Assembly: GCA_003254905.1 (NCBI GenBank)
Contig: QANU01042752.1
Coordinates: 509,413-573,412, forward strand
Direction: 5' to 3'
DNA length: 64,000 nucleotides
DNA from: Nissolia schottii
Taxonomy: Eukaryota > Streptophyta > Magnoliopsida > Fabales > Fabaceae
Made by a program: the position numbers and the translations under genes. Shown in pieces: positions 13,327-25,928 of this stretch (within the stretch, counting starts at the first letter, position 1; each line of letters begins with the position of its first letter). The notes beneath the pieces are model-generated. The model was not told where the DNA came from. It saw only the letters and a list, made by a program, of their open reading frames with translations, and did not search any database.

Positions 13327-14074
13327 TTATGCTTGTTCCACGAAAGTCTTGAGTCCAGTTCCTTCTGAACAAAATGAAGCCACACAAACATTAGTGAATG
13401 AAAGCCAAGCCAAGCTAAACTATGAGTACAAATTTAGCACCTTGTATTTAGACTCCACCAACTTTGTTCAAGATACATTTCTCTTTCCTTCAAGTCATGG
13501 AGAAAACTCCAATTCAACAAATTTTTCACCAATTGATTACAATCTACTTAGTTACAAGAGCCATTTAGGCTAACTTATACCGACTCAACTAATGGGATCA
13601 AATCATCCTTCAATCTTATTGTCATAAGAGGCCAAAAAATGATGTGTCAAATTTATATCTATACAATATAACACCGCATACTCTGATGAATTCAACACTT
13701 GAATCCTATCCTAATCCTATCCTAATGATTTCCTATATTCCATACAATCCTTACAATTCTTTACCTTGGCATTCAGAAAATCGGATGAACTCTTCAAGCT
13801 GAGCTTCCATCACGGAAAGATCTTCACCGGCATCGAAATCAAATGCATCAGGCAGCAAATCAACCACATCATTACCATTATCAAATCCATCCTCCTCAGC
13901 ACAGAATCCCCCCTCATCTTGCTGCTGGCTGAGCCAGTAGTCATGGTACCATTTCAGTGTTGTCACCAGCTGCCACCATTCCGGCGAGAAATCCTCCACC
14001 TGGCGGAACGCAGCCGGGATGTAAAGTGGGGCATCGGGGTTCAGTGTTGATCTTCCTCCAGAGACTAATGCCAT
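13327..14074 (-). CDS. ERD15: ERD15-like PAM2-motif stress protein, two coding exons
   Basis: Coding exons 14074-13765 (310 bp) and 13364-13327 (38 bp); 115 residues. The donor CAAG|GTAAAG and acceptor TTCAG|AAGG restore phase and give a short tail ending KTFVEQA. Reading through the donor instead ends after GKEL. The N-terminal STLNPDAPLYIPAAF is the PAM2 motif that binds the MLLE domain of poly(A)-binding proteins, followed by the family block VEDFSPEWWQLV. The rest is acidic. A 5'UTR intron (14871-14113) joins a leader exon near 14940-14872 to the start codon. ERD15 proteins respond quickly to drought and pathogens and dampen ABA signalling (established for the family). Confidence 0.93.
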
Positions 14075-14943
14075 CTTTGCTGAGTTTTCACTCTGATCCT
14101 TGTTCTATTATCTGTGCCACAAAATCATCAACAAGCACAAGGAAGCACCAGTGTTAAGAAAAAACCGATAATCAACAGGAATCCACAAATTCAACATAAA
14201 CTTTACAATCATCCTCCACCTTCAAGAGCTAACTGCTTCATAACACTAGGATCATTCAAAATTCAACACAAATTTTCAAAAAATTCGGATTGGGAGATAT
14301 CAAAGTTCGATTAATTTCTCAAATTTTCAAATATATAATTGTGGATATTCACAAATCAGGTGAAAATATGTCGCGATCTTTTATTTTATATTTCTATTAT
14401 TTCTATGGTATTGTATTTTGTAAAATTATTTTTTCATGTAAAATAATTGATCATGCATAAAGTAAATAAATAAAATAAAATAAAGTCGGATTCAAAATTC
14501 AAAACGGTCTCTATTGAGTTTTGACTCCGAAGGAGTCAAGATCGGTCAATCGTTGCATAAAATTTTCAGGAAAAGGTTAAAAAAGCGCTGACTCGTCAAA
14601 ATTCTGGATCCATCGAATCCAAACAACGAAGAACCAAAACCCGATAGTTTCCGAGCACAAATCCACCAAATCGTCCAACAAAATCACCGATCTCAAAGCG
14701 ATGACTCAAAATTTTCCATTCTTTTTCCTTCACTTTCCTCACAAACAAACGGCGAAAACAAAAAACAGAAAACGAAAAAGGAAAAAAAAATAAAGCAATA
14801 CGAAATTGTCGATTCACGGCAACAACTCCTTCGAATTGCGAACAGATCGGAGAGAAGAGGGAAAGAATTACCTCTTCTGCGACGCGAAATTAGTCACCGA
14901 CGACGAGCGATAGTTTGACGCGTCGAGAAATTCACGAACGCTT

Positions 14944-15143
14944 TATTTATAGAGGGGAGGAGGCGAAAGAGGAATCCGAACCTGTCCTGGTTCGGGAAAC
15001 GTGGGTGGGTCCCACGGAGTTAGGTTCGGTGAGAGCACCGTCTAGTTGGGTTGCGTCTTTGGTTCGGGACGCAACGGTGAGAGAGGGTGAATGGGCGGTC
15101 AACGGTCAACGATGCCGCGTAATGGTGCCGGTTATTGTTGACC
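14944..15143 (-). promoter_or_regulatory. ERD15 promoter: TATA box, ACGTG core and three W-boxes
   Basis: Read toward ERD15, a TATAAATA box sits at 14951-14944, just above the presumed leader exon. An ACGTGG core (14999-15004) resembles an ABA-response element. GGTCAA at 15097-15102 and 15104-15109 and TTGACC at 15138-15143 are three W-box cores within 47 bp, the kind of cluster WRKY factors use. This fits the stress-induced behaviour of the family. Confidence 0.65.
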
Positions 15144-15824
15144 CATTGAGGTCTTATATAATGCTTTCTTTCTCTAATCTAACCCCCTCTAGCTATTGCT
15201 ATAACGTTTGGTTTTTTCTACGGTTCTTGTTAAATTGGATTTACAGTTAGATTTTGTGGCCACAGCCACAGAATTTTTGAGGAATATGTGTGGGGAATGA
15301 TGGCATTTACTAAACCAGCTTATAAGTTATAGTCAAGAAAAATATGTGCTCTCTATGTACACACAAACATTGGCTAAATTAAAACTCTCCTTAAGGGCAT
15401 TTATTGGCACATGATGAGGGTGACAACTCAAGACAGGACAAATGGGATATTATGTGATGCCAAATGATTGTATTTTGGAATAATCGAAGATAGTGAGAGG
15501 GGGTGAATATAAAATTTAATTTGAGAAATTAAGGTAGCAAGGATAGCTTAGTAGATATATCCGTGTAGGTTTATTCGCTTATTCATTTTATTTACTCTAT
15601 CTTCTTCAATCGACATGTCATCAATTTCAAATAAATGTGACTCATATGATGTAATAAAGTAAGCCAAATGAACTGCTTGTATATATTAGCCAAATTTTAA
15701 CATATACAACGTTGGAATGGCGGTTGCTAGCTTGCACCAAGCAAATTTGGTGAATCATTCTCTAAGTAAAATGACTTGTGATGGTTAATTTTGTTTTCAA
15801 AGTAAACGGTAGTCTTATCCTTAT
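15144..15824. other. Unassigned intergenic region
   Basis: AT-rich sequence upstream of ERD15 with no supported coding region or repeat structure. Confidence 0.5.
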
Positions 15825-18493
15825 TGTGGTTTGATTCCATGTTGGCACGTTGTCTTCCCTTATGATCATGTTAGTGTGCACGTTGCATGCTTCCATGTTG
15901 GTTTGGCTTTCAAAATTTACCATGTCCAAGTAACTGCACATAATGAATTGTATATGCTTCAGGCTACGATCAGCACACATCGACCATTTTGTATGCAATA
16001 TTCCTCATATTTCCTTTATTTGATGCCAAGTTATTGAAATGGTCGAATAACCATAGTGATCACATATATATTATATAGTAGACCCTATATATATCACCAT
16101 GCTATCACTATGGACCATTTCGGACATGAATTTTCTTTGGGTCGCCTATTACAACTTGTTATTGATTGCCTCAAGGACATCGTTAAATTGCCTATTACAA
16201 ATTGAGATTTGATAATCATTTTCTTAACAAATTTTGGTATAACAAGATGTCCCCCGAATATTTATCTTTTGACCAAAAGAAATAAGATAAATATTTAATA
16301 TTGCATCTACCCATGTAGGCACACTACTTCCATGTGATTTCATCGAAACTTTTTCCCATGTCATATCCAAATAATTTGAATTCTCAGTCAACACATGTTT
16401 TTGATATGGTCGAAACATATCTTAGCCTATCACATAACTTTTTTCAGCACAATCCTTTCCAACCCAAGGTATAGAAAATATAATAAAAATTAAGATAGAA
16501 AAAGAAAAATCATTTTGTGTGACCAGCATTTATATACAACCCCTACAAAGGCCACGAAACTTGGGATGGCTATATGAAGCCGACACAAACTCATTTTTTT
16601 TTAAGTGGATCATTCGACTCACTTCCATATCCTTCAACTTGCCTTCTTAATTTCTCAGCCCTTCAACTGTTTAATTTGTCAAACTATTTTAGCAAGTTGA
16701 GACATATTAAAAATTTATTGACTGACCAATTTCTTCCGAACAAAGAAGCCAATACCATGTATGGCTATCTTCACAATTTCATATTTTGGTATAGATGTAA
16801 AACACCGACTCCTCATTTGTTGAATTTGGGTTAAGAAATCATCAATTGACTCATCTGAGTCTTTTTTTATATTACAAAAATTAGATATATTGACTTTTGT
16901 TTCCCTTTTAAAGAATTGTCCATGAAATACTTTTTCTAATTGAACGGGAATGAATTGAATTTGGTTGAAGAGTAGAAAACCACGTAAATGTACTTTTGGT
17001 CAATGAACAAGGGAAATATTTCATTTTAAGAAATTCATTGACACTAATTTGACCAATCTCATTGTGTATCTAGCAATATGTTCAACACTTGATTGTCCAC
17101 TATCTCGAGAGAATGTAGTCAAAGGTTTAGGGGTCTTCCATCCTAGGCAATTCAACTTATTGGATAAATTAAGAAAAATGTGACAAAATAAGGCCTATTT
17201 GAATATCCAACATTAAACTTTAATCTATTCAGAATTTGTTCGACAACTTGATTGACATTTTGTTTCCCCCAATATTATTTTGTTGAACGACGAGGTCTTC
17301 GACATTTTCTTCCATATCAATAACTTCGGCAATTCTATTGACTTGCCTATTTAACACTTCAAGCCTACTATGTGTCGAATCAATAAAATTATACAAAACA
17401 TTAGTCATTTGTTGTGCTAACAATGCAAATTAACCAAATTGTGGAGACTTTCTTCCATTTGTTGTCGAATCATAGCCAATGACTCTTCATTATTTTTTGA
17501 AGAGTTTTGAGGCATTTTTGTTGACATGTTTTCCCCATTGTTTCTTACCATATTTTGCACATTAAACTGGGGTTCAAAAATAGTTGGAGTTGGCAAGATG
17601 CCATCACAACGTTTTCCATTGTCATTGGCCTGTAAATGCTCATTAATATTGGAAGCAGCCCTGGTGGACGCTATGGTACCACTACTTTTTCATTCTCTCT
17701 ATTTTGTATCCTCGCTATTTTAACTTGATCCCACTGGGCGTGCCAATTTATTTTACCTGATTTTTGGTAAAGGAACGACCAAAAATCACAGTTTTGCTTC
17801 TCTATCTCGATTCGAGGAACGGAAGCAATTCCTCTAATGAATTATCAAGATTTCTAAATAGTGGGTAAAAGAGAGAATTAAAACGAACAACTTTGATAAT
17901 ATTACTATGTAGAAGTATAAGTATATAGGCTGCAAATTACATAAACATAAACTTGAAAGTAAAATGAAGAAGCGAAAGTAAAAGAACTAAGTGAAGAATG
18001 GGTAGAAAAGAAATAGAGGATATTGAGAATTTACATATAGGGAAGAAGAAGAAATGGGAATTGAATGTTTAACGTTCTCCGATGTATCCACTGGTGTGAT
18101 AACAAGAGGATGTGTGGGGTACTTGCCAAGCGAATCCAATCCATCCTAATTCTAATCCCACTAGTCCTATTTATCAAAAAAAAATCCTAATTTCTAATAG
18201 TCTTGAGTAGTTAATTTATGCACATAACTTCTCGTAACCATGTGTAACCTCTTGTAACTTTTTCACACTTAAAGAATATTCACGTGTGCTTTGTTGTCCA
18301 TATCTTCATTAAATTTTCCTTGATGTAGTTTGATTCCATGTTGGCACGTTGCTATGGGTCGCTTTTAGCATAGATTTTCTTTGAGTCGCCTATCATAAAT
18401 TGTTATTGATCACCTCAAGGACGTTGTTAGGTCGCCTATTACAAATTAAGACTTAATGATCATTTTTTTAACTTAACAAATTTTGGTATAACA
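15825..18493 (-). mobile_element. Decayed non-autonomous LTR retrotransposon with gag remnant
   Basis: Direct repeats at 15825-16243 and 18326-18493 both begin TGTRGTTTGATTCCATG and end TTTTGGTATAACA, giving TG...CA LTR ends. The right copy lacks about 250 bp of the middle. Read on the minus strand, a polypurine run (TTCGGGGGACATCT) sits immediately before the left LTR. Near 17750 is the phrase AATTGGCACGCCCAGTGGGA, a marker of plant Ty3/gypsy-type leaders. Near 17060-17160 a broken frame shows gag residues (FSRDSGQSSVEHIARY), and a QLEKVFHGQFF-like block follows near 16950. Stops and frameshifts are frequent. There is no protease, RT or integrase. The flanking 5-mers (CTTAT and ATAAC) do not match, so no target duplication was confirmed. 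Confidence 0.75.
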
Positions 18494-18516
18494 ATAACAA
18501 ATTTAATAAAATAATT

Positions 18517-20435
18517 TGTTGGCCCATCAATAGACCCTTAAGGGGTAAACAATTTATGGGTTTACAGTTTAAACCGTAGGATGACATTGGATGGCTTGGA
18601 TTGCATGAGACCACAGTGTGATGATTCTTAGAGCAGGAAGAGGAAAAAAAAAATAAGGGGAAACATTGGTGCGCTACAGCGATACGGAGCAAAGAAGGCG
18701 ATGTAGTGGCTCTCTGTTTGGAATCCCACATTGAATGCATTATTAGAAGGGGTATCCTCCTCCCCCTATATATAGAAGCTTCCCATGAGTGTTTAGACTT
18801 GATCATTCACTTAAGAGCTTGAGAAGTCCCATGTTTGTGAGATTTTTCACTCCAGTTATTTTATTTCTTTTCTCCCTCTCGTTTTCCATTCGTGGGGATG
18901 CAGTGCTTCCACGTAAGGTGTCAAGAGCTCCCAGCTTAGTGCTCCTTAGCGGTCAGTCATTTTAAGACCATGTATTTATTTTAAAAGTTATTTATTTTGA
19001 ATCATTTATTTTAATAATTATTTTATTTATGTTTTATGAAATTTTAGGAGGTGGAACTTAGTATTTTATTTTATGTATTTATGAAGTTAGTCATTATTAG
19101 GAATTATTTTTATGAAATTAGTTACTAATTAATATTTTCTTATTTATGAAAATAGCTAGATATTTATTTAATTAATTAACTTTTTATAATTATTTATTTA
19201 GAAGCTATTTATTTATGAAGTAGATAGTTATGAAAATATTTATGAAACTATTTTAGAAAGTCATGAAACTATTTTAGAACTGCATGGGATCACCTATTTA
19301 TTAAATAAGATATGTTGCGTGTCTATGATTAATTATTAAGTGATATAAATATTCACATGCTTAGAATTGATTTGTTAGGCTTAGTAGAAACCTTTAACTA
19401 AAAGATTATGGTTAAGGAAAAATTCTGGTGGGAGAAGATTTTTGTTAAAGAATGGTTCTGACTAGGACAAGACTCGGTATTTAAGTTGTCCATTGTGACA
19501 CACCTCTTTTACTTAAGAACCTCCTAAGCATGGGATCTTAATCTATCTATATTTTTCCAAGATAAACATTTAATAATATTAAGTCATGTTACACTTTCAG
19601 TATCAATTAAAGGACTATGTTATCATGATCATGTTATGTTATGATACGTATTGAAACTATTTTCATGAGAGTTATATCTAGTATAGAACTGTAAGTCAGC
19701 TACATCCTATATTGACCTTTATATACCTTGTACAATCATAAAGTAAAATAGGATTCATGTAGATTTAGGGTAAGACCGTAATGCCCGAACATGGTAGCCT
19801 GTGATGTCCGGTGTCATGTAGATTAGGGCAAGACCGTAAAGCCCAAATATTTCAGGAACAGGTAAACCGTAATACTCAAAACGTCTATCTAGAAAACTCT
19901 CAACTGAATTATGTTTTCAAATGTTTTATGTACTATTTATTATTATAGAAATATTTAATGTTTGTTATATATTAGATATTGCATTTTCATGTCATGTTTT
20001 CGAAGTGTCCCATGTCGTTGTGCGAACGACCATTCATTGAGACTCTTCCCAGAGTTCTCACCCCTCAACCCTCCCTCTAGTTATAGGTTACGAAACAGAG
20101 TAATAGTGCATGGAGTTTATGGTCAATGCAACGACTTCAGACTTCAAGAGTCAGCAGTTCACCTTGGGGTGAAGCTACCTATTGAAATTGTTAGTCTTAT
20201 TTTTATTTTGTGATCGAGTCATGTCTAGAGTGCTCCAATTGTATACAGGCAGGATCTTCAGGCCAGTCACGTATTTTATCATATATATTTATGTTCATTG
20301 TAAAAGGGTTTATATTTATTCAGAAAATGAATGTTTTGTTTGTAAAGTGCATTTTTTTTTAAAAAAACGTTCCTAAGAGACTTCTGTAAGAAAACTAGTC
20401 CTTTGTGTGCCGGTAATGATTTTTGAGTCGTTACA
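18517..20435 (+). mobile_element. Solo or isolated LTR of a Ty3/gypsy-like family (approximate ends)
   Basis: This block aligns, in opposite orientation, with the well-bounded solo LTR at 32212-33606. Shared parts include the TATA region (TATATATAG near 18772), the GCAGTGC...AAGGTGTC segment near 18900, and the GGGCAAGACCGTAA block near 19825 (a GGGTAAGACCGTAATGCCC copy lies near 19767). It ends in GTCGTTACA at 20435. The left end (TGTTGG at 18517) is my best guess, and no target duplication was found. No internal retrotransposon genes lie beside it. Confidence 0.6.
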
Positions 20436-20654
20436 ACAAAATGCACCCTAAATTACATATTTGGAGCATGATTCTCCATAACTATCTCGGTGCATTCTAG
20501 CAACCGCCTATTGGAATTGTGGGTCGTGTTTTAAATTTAAATTGTTTGTGTGTATTTTACTGCGTAAGGATAAAGTCTTACGTAGCTTAAGATTCAACTC
20601 TTAACGAGCCTTTTATACATGATTATATATATTTTATAGGTAAAGGCTATGATG
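20436..20654. other. Unassigned spacer between LTR and MITE
   Basis: AT-rich, with no assignable feature. Confidence 0.4.
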
Positions 20655-21047
20655 CAAAGATGGGGCACCACACACTAAGCTAATTTAAGCCATCTAATTT
20701 TAGATTATAAATACATCTAATTATATTAACGAATGAAGTTAAAATAATTTATAGATACATCATAAACTAGTTATACACACTAATAGCTCTCCTATACCAT
20801 TATTTTCCTATTCCTTCCTTCTCCCTCCCTACCTACTCCACCTTGGCCAACTCGCCGACCAACTCCCACCGTTGGCCCACCTCTCAAAGCAACCGTCGCT
20901 AGCTACCAGCCTGCTTTCCAGAGCCACCACTACTAGTCTATGGTGAGTCTATGAATTATTTTAACTTCGACCATTAATAATTAAGTGCACCTAAGGGTCT
21001 GAAATTAGATGGTTTAAATTAATTTGGTGTTTGATGCACTATTTTAA
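20655..21047. mobile_element. MITE with TIRs of about 110 bp
   Basis: The left arm (about 20665-20790) and right arm (about 20935-21037) are inverted copies. Paired segments include GCACCACACACTAAGC against GCATCAAACACCAAAT, GCCATCTAATTT against ACCATCTAATTT, and GAAGTTAAAATAATTTATAG against GAAGTTAAAATAATTCATAG. A C-rich loop separates them. There is no coding capacity, and the target duplication was not resolved. Confidence 0.75.
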
Positions 21048-23985
21048 CCAGGTGAATCATAGCCGGTGATGGATTCAGAAAATTAAAATCGTGTGGCATT
21101 TATATAAATATAAAAAGAAATTCCACATAATTACATTTAGTCATTCAAAAAATATTAATTCAAAATAATAATAATTATGCATGTTGATATCTATAAGGCT
21201 TTTGACATCAAATAAGTCCTTAAAAATTAAAATATGACATCATATTAATTTTTAAAAATTATTTTATTTTGATGTGAGACCATGAAAATAAGATTTGTTC
21301 TAATGTGGAGATAAAACTTTGTATATACTTACATTTTAATTAAAAAAAATTGCAAATGTTAATGGGGTATGTGCCCCACACTCCTACATAGATATGTCCC
21401 TGATCATAGTCTTTGTATATTTTATGATATTTTATGGTACAAGTTTATTTTTTTTTTGTTAGAATACAATTTAGATTAAGGAAAATATGGACCCAATCTA
21501 GGGTTTATGGACATATTTTTAGGTTCATCGGACACTTCCATCATCAGGAAACCTTAAGAATCACCCATGTAACACGTAATTAAAATCAACTCACATGACA
21601 CCTTGTGATATTTAGATAACATTGTGAAAATGTGTAATTTTAACACATGCACACCCACTTGTCTCTTCTAGTGTCCTGCTAGGAAGCTCCCCCACAACAT
21701 CTACTTCATAGTCATCAATAAGTATTTGTTGTTTGAGTACATCGTGTCAACAAATTCTTCAGGAGACTCACGTTTAATTTTAGAAGGTTGATGGGTTTGC
21801 TTTGTCTGTTTTATCTCCGCAAAGCATAATTCCTAATAAGGTAGAGTTAAACTTTATGGTAAATTTAACTATTTCCTCCTATCAAATATCAATTCATATA
21901 AGTGATTTTTTAAATATTTCATATTATTTAATTTATCTATTTTTAATAATTTTTATAACTAAATTTATCAAATTTTACTATCATTTTATAATTTAATATT
22001 ACATATTAATGAATTATATTATTTAATGTGATAAATTAATATTTTTAATATAATATTTATAGAGATGTACATTATAAGCTTAAATTGTCTATAAATTTCT
22101 AAACATTTTATAAGTTAGTTATTTCAATGATTTGATTAATAAAAAGTTTATTATGATCACATAAAATAAAAAATAATAATAAAATTTGATGAATTTAATT
22201 ATAAAAATTATAAAAAAATAAATATATTAAGTAGGATAAAGTATTTACCTGTAAAATATTTAACCAACCATATGTCCAATCTACTAAATTTACTGTTTTG
22301 CGAATAGATTATGAGAGTTTTGTCAGTCCATTCATCTCATAAAAGAAAAATTCGTAGCAGGCAGTTTCATTGACACACATCCAAGAATCTTTCCGATCGT
22401 TTTATCACCACCTTATGTGTGCTGACAACTATTATAGTATGACATGCCATTTAAAAATAAAAAAAGGGTTACAACCAAATCGTGTCATTTTTTTTTTCCA
22501 TGGTGCAATGTGTCGAGCATGCTGGTGCTGAATTAACACAATGCTTAATTTACTGAAATAGATTAATTCTATGAAAACGTGATCTGTTCTTGAGGATTTT
22601 ACATTGATATGGGGGTATTTTTATTACTTAAATCAGCGGGTGATAAAAATTGTTGTTGTCTCATTCAGAGTAGATGATATGATGCATTGTCTAGGGTTGG
22701 ATCCCCCTCCCTTTTCTTAATTCATCATTCTTAGAGATAGTGGGAGGTGGAGGAGTTTAGAAAGTCATTAAAGGCTATTGAATATTTGAATTGCTATAAT
22801 ATAATGATGAATGACTGATAATGGCTATTGATATTATACCTTATAACTCTGGTTAGCCATTACATGTGGGCTATGCATGTGCAATAGGGTTAATCAAGAT
22901 GATAAGTTTAAGATGGACCAAAAATGTCGAAAGAAAATTAAGGATAAAGATATATACTAATTTATTTTTCATCAATATATATATACTCGTGCTAGTCATA
23001 TATAACTTTCTTTCTTTTTTATATTTCATAAATTACATTTAATAAAATTTGAACTTAAAACCTTATGCATATTACTCAAACTCCTGACTACTAGACCAAT
23101 CATCATGACTTTATATATAACTTGTTTTAAGTTTTGATAGTTATCTTATCTTATTATTATTTCAATGCCCAAAAAGATTGAGGAGGAGAAAGCTAGGAAG
23201 ATACGCTTAACAATTATTGATGAGCAGTGTTAGTTGTCACATTTTGCTATGTTCATGAATTATATTTGATGCTAGGCACACTTAATTCCATGTCTGATGA
23301 GGTGGGAGCAACTCGGAGGCATTTATGCAAAATCTCCTAATAATTGGTTCAGTGCACGTGGTTTGTTAGAGGATATACAAAAGCAATTCCATACTAGCTG
23401 ATGGGGAGGGACCATGGGATAGGAGACCGGACTACAAGGATTTGAAAACTAGTTGATCTGGCCTTCATAACAAAGCCTGGCGAATTAGTTGAAGAGATGA
23501 ATCATGAATGAGCATCTATCAATCTAAGATGGTTATATTTAATCATAATTAAAAATTTGACCTAGTTGACGTTTATATTATTTGGATTCCATTTATCTTA
23601 TTGACCATTATTTATCTTTCGAGTCCTCTTGATACTTATTAGTATTTTGGATTTTATTTACTGTTTTGGTCCTTCAATAATTTAGGATTTCCTTCTTGAG
23701 ATTAGTAATCCATACAACCGATTTCTTCTTTTTATTAACTCAATTTTGGCTTGTTTAACAATTAAATAGTCTAACCCAGCAGGCTAAACGGCTAGCCCGT
23801 TTTGTTTTTTAGTATTCCATTTTTTACTTGCCTTGCCTCTGTTCACTTATTACTTGAGAGCCTGCTACCATACTTTACAAACCCAACAGCCGATACACAG
23901 AGGTATTAATAGCCCGAAAACAAAGCAATCACAAGGGATCAACCCGGTAGACCATAACAAATAAATGAAAAGAATAAACTCGAGC
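21048..23985. other. Unassigned AT-rich intergenic region
   Basis: No intact gene. A remnant at 21060-21410 (GGTGATGGATTCAGAAAATT ... CCCCACACTCCTACATAGAT) resembles the ends of a repeated element but its class is unclear. The stretch 21850-22260 is extremely AT-rich. Confidence 0.5.
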
Positions 23986-24490
23986 AGCACACTGGTCGGG
24001 TTTGGTGTATTAAAATAGAAGGTTCAATCCAATTAAATCTCTTTGAATTAAGTTAGTTCAATTTTTCTATTTTTTTATGAAACCGGATTCAATCCAGTGG
24101 ATTGGATCAGATCAGATGATCGGATTACTCTGTTTATTTTCATTTTAAATTTTAAAATTCACAAATAACATAAAAAAGAAAAATAAAATTGAAAAAACAA
24201 AAAAGGGAGGAAGAAATTGTATACATAATGAGACAGTGATATGAGGATAATGATAAAATAAAAAAATTATATGTATGTTTAGATGATGAGACAATGGTGT
24301 AAAAATAATAATAATTTAATTTCTTTATAAAAAATAATCAGATCTTTGGGGTTAGGTAATTAAGTTTAATTTTGTAATCTGATACTTGACTTGATTAGAG
24401 GTCGGATGCATTGGATTTTACCCAAACAAATCTGACCCAACCTAAAATTAGACGGGTCATTGAGACTCGTATCCATGTGCACCCTTATTC
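23985..24490. mobile_element. Possible non-autonomous DNA transposon remnant
   Basis: The two ends carry loosely inverted, GGGTC/CGGGTT-rich motifs: GGTCGGGTTTGGTG near 23994 and CCCAACC...GACGGGTCATTGAG...GTGCACCC near 24436-24485. The interior is AT-rich and non-coding. Such ends are common in plant MITEs. No target duplication was identified. Confidence 0.35.
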
Positions 24491-25919
24491 TGATCTATTG
24501 GAATTAACAATAACATTTGTTCCATTTGGAATATTAAATAGAGATATAATTGAATTCAAATGTAAATTAATTTAATTTTTTTTGTATTTAGAACATATCA
24601 ATAAACTAAAGAATTAAATTCAATTATATTGTTTAAAATATTTAAGAAAATGAATTAAATTCATATAAAATAACCATAATACCTCCCCTAACCAAATTTT
24701 TTCACTTTACACTCATCTCTCCCAAGGTGATAGTCGCGAACTAAGATGGCTCATCATTCATTTTACACTCATCTCTGAAAATAGTGGGAAAAGAGTAAAA
24801 AAACTCGTGATCTGAAATACAAAGAATGAACCTTAATATCCCAATATAGGATGTTGCTCGCAGAGTTTCATCTTGGATCAATGCTTTTGCAACATGACGA
24901 TCACCATACTATCTTACTCTCCTCTCTCTTGTTTGAGATCATCGAGTGCCTCTTCATGAGTCACCGTTCGATGGTTAACCGCAACAATTGCTCTCCATGG
25001 CTTCGCCTCAGTCGTCGTTCTCACTTTGTTTCATTAAAGTTGGCTAACTTGGATTGGGTACAGTTTGGGACCATTTTGGTGTAGATAATTTTTAACAATA
25101 AAATATATTACAATTACATTTTATCCTTCCTTTTTCTCCTTGAGATTTCTCTTTCTACCCCTTGCCCTTGTTTCCGTTCACCCCTCACCCACCCACCCAC
25201 CCACCCACCATTCTAGCTATCAACTTAGCTCACTTTACCCCTCAATCAATCCCTGCCACTTCACAGCCACCGGCCAAACCTCTTTCCTAAATCGCCGATC
25301 TTCATTCTCCTTTCTCTTTATTGCTTGTTGACTTGCTAGTTTTGTCTGTAGATCTAGATTTGAGTTGTTTTTGAGTTGATGGCAATCAAAGGTAATGGAG
25401 CTTCTGTTGATATGTGGTGGTTGCTTCCAGATATGGATCTATTAGTGATGTGATGTGATGCGATGCAGATTCCCAACTCTGTTGCTGCCCATACTTCCTA
25501 CCGATTTGCTTCCTCTTCCACTCCGACACAGCTGCAATGGAGGTGGATTCGCTCCAATGGTCTGGTGACCACAGCAGAGTGATTGAGTGGTGGGGCCGGT
25601 TCTGACAATGGTCATTGAGGTGGCGGTGCCGACACTGGGTGGTGGCTCTGGCTGGGAACCTCAAATGTTATGAAAAAATTGAAGGGTAAAACAAACGAAT
25701 CAATTGATGGTGGTGGAAGCTCAAATGTTCTGAAAAAATTGAAAGGTAAAACAAACGAATCAACTAACTATATTGTTAAAATATAAACATGCATTATTAT
25801 TTAATTACTTTTTAGATATAATCTCCATCATTCACTGTTTTTTAGATGGCTCAGGTTTAGGGACCAATTTGGTCCATAACTGAGCCTAGTTCATTTAAGT
25901 CGGAGCCTCTGTTATACTC
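24491..25919. other. Unassigned region with local tandem repeats
   Basis: Several GC-richer, gene-like stretches (24850-25080 and 25140-25660) have no recognisable protein. A (CCCA)n microsatellite lies at 25185-25209. A 60-bp offset duplication lies at 25660-25766, with shared TCAAATGTTMTGAAAAAATT and GGTAAAACAAACGAATCAA. The phrase TTCATTTTACACTCATCTCT lies near 24758, with a partial copy near 24702. Confidence 0.5.
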
Positions 25920-25928
25920 ATTTCTTGA

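Noticed and set aside
14596..14817. 73-codon minus-strand frame upstream of ERD15
   Set aside because: It lies inside the ERD15 5'UTR intron and has no recognisable protein features.
20655..20676. GGGGCACCACA as the end of the LTR at 18517
   Set aside because: The sequence is better explained as the left TIR of the MITE, since it pairs with 21037.
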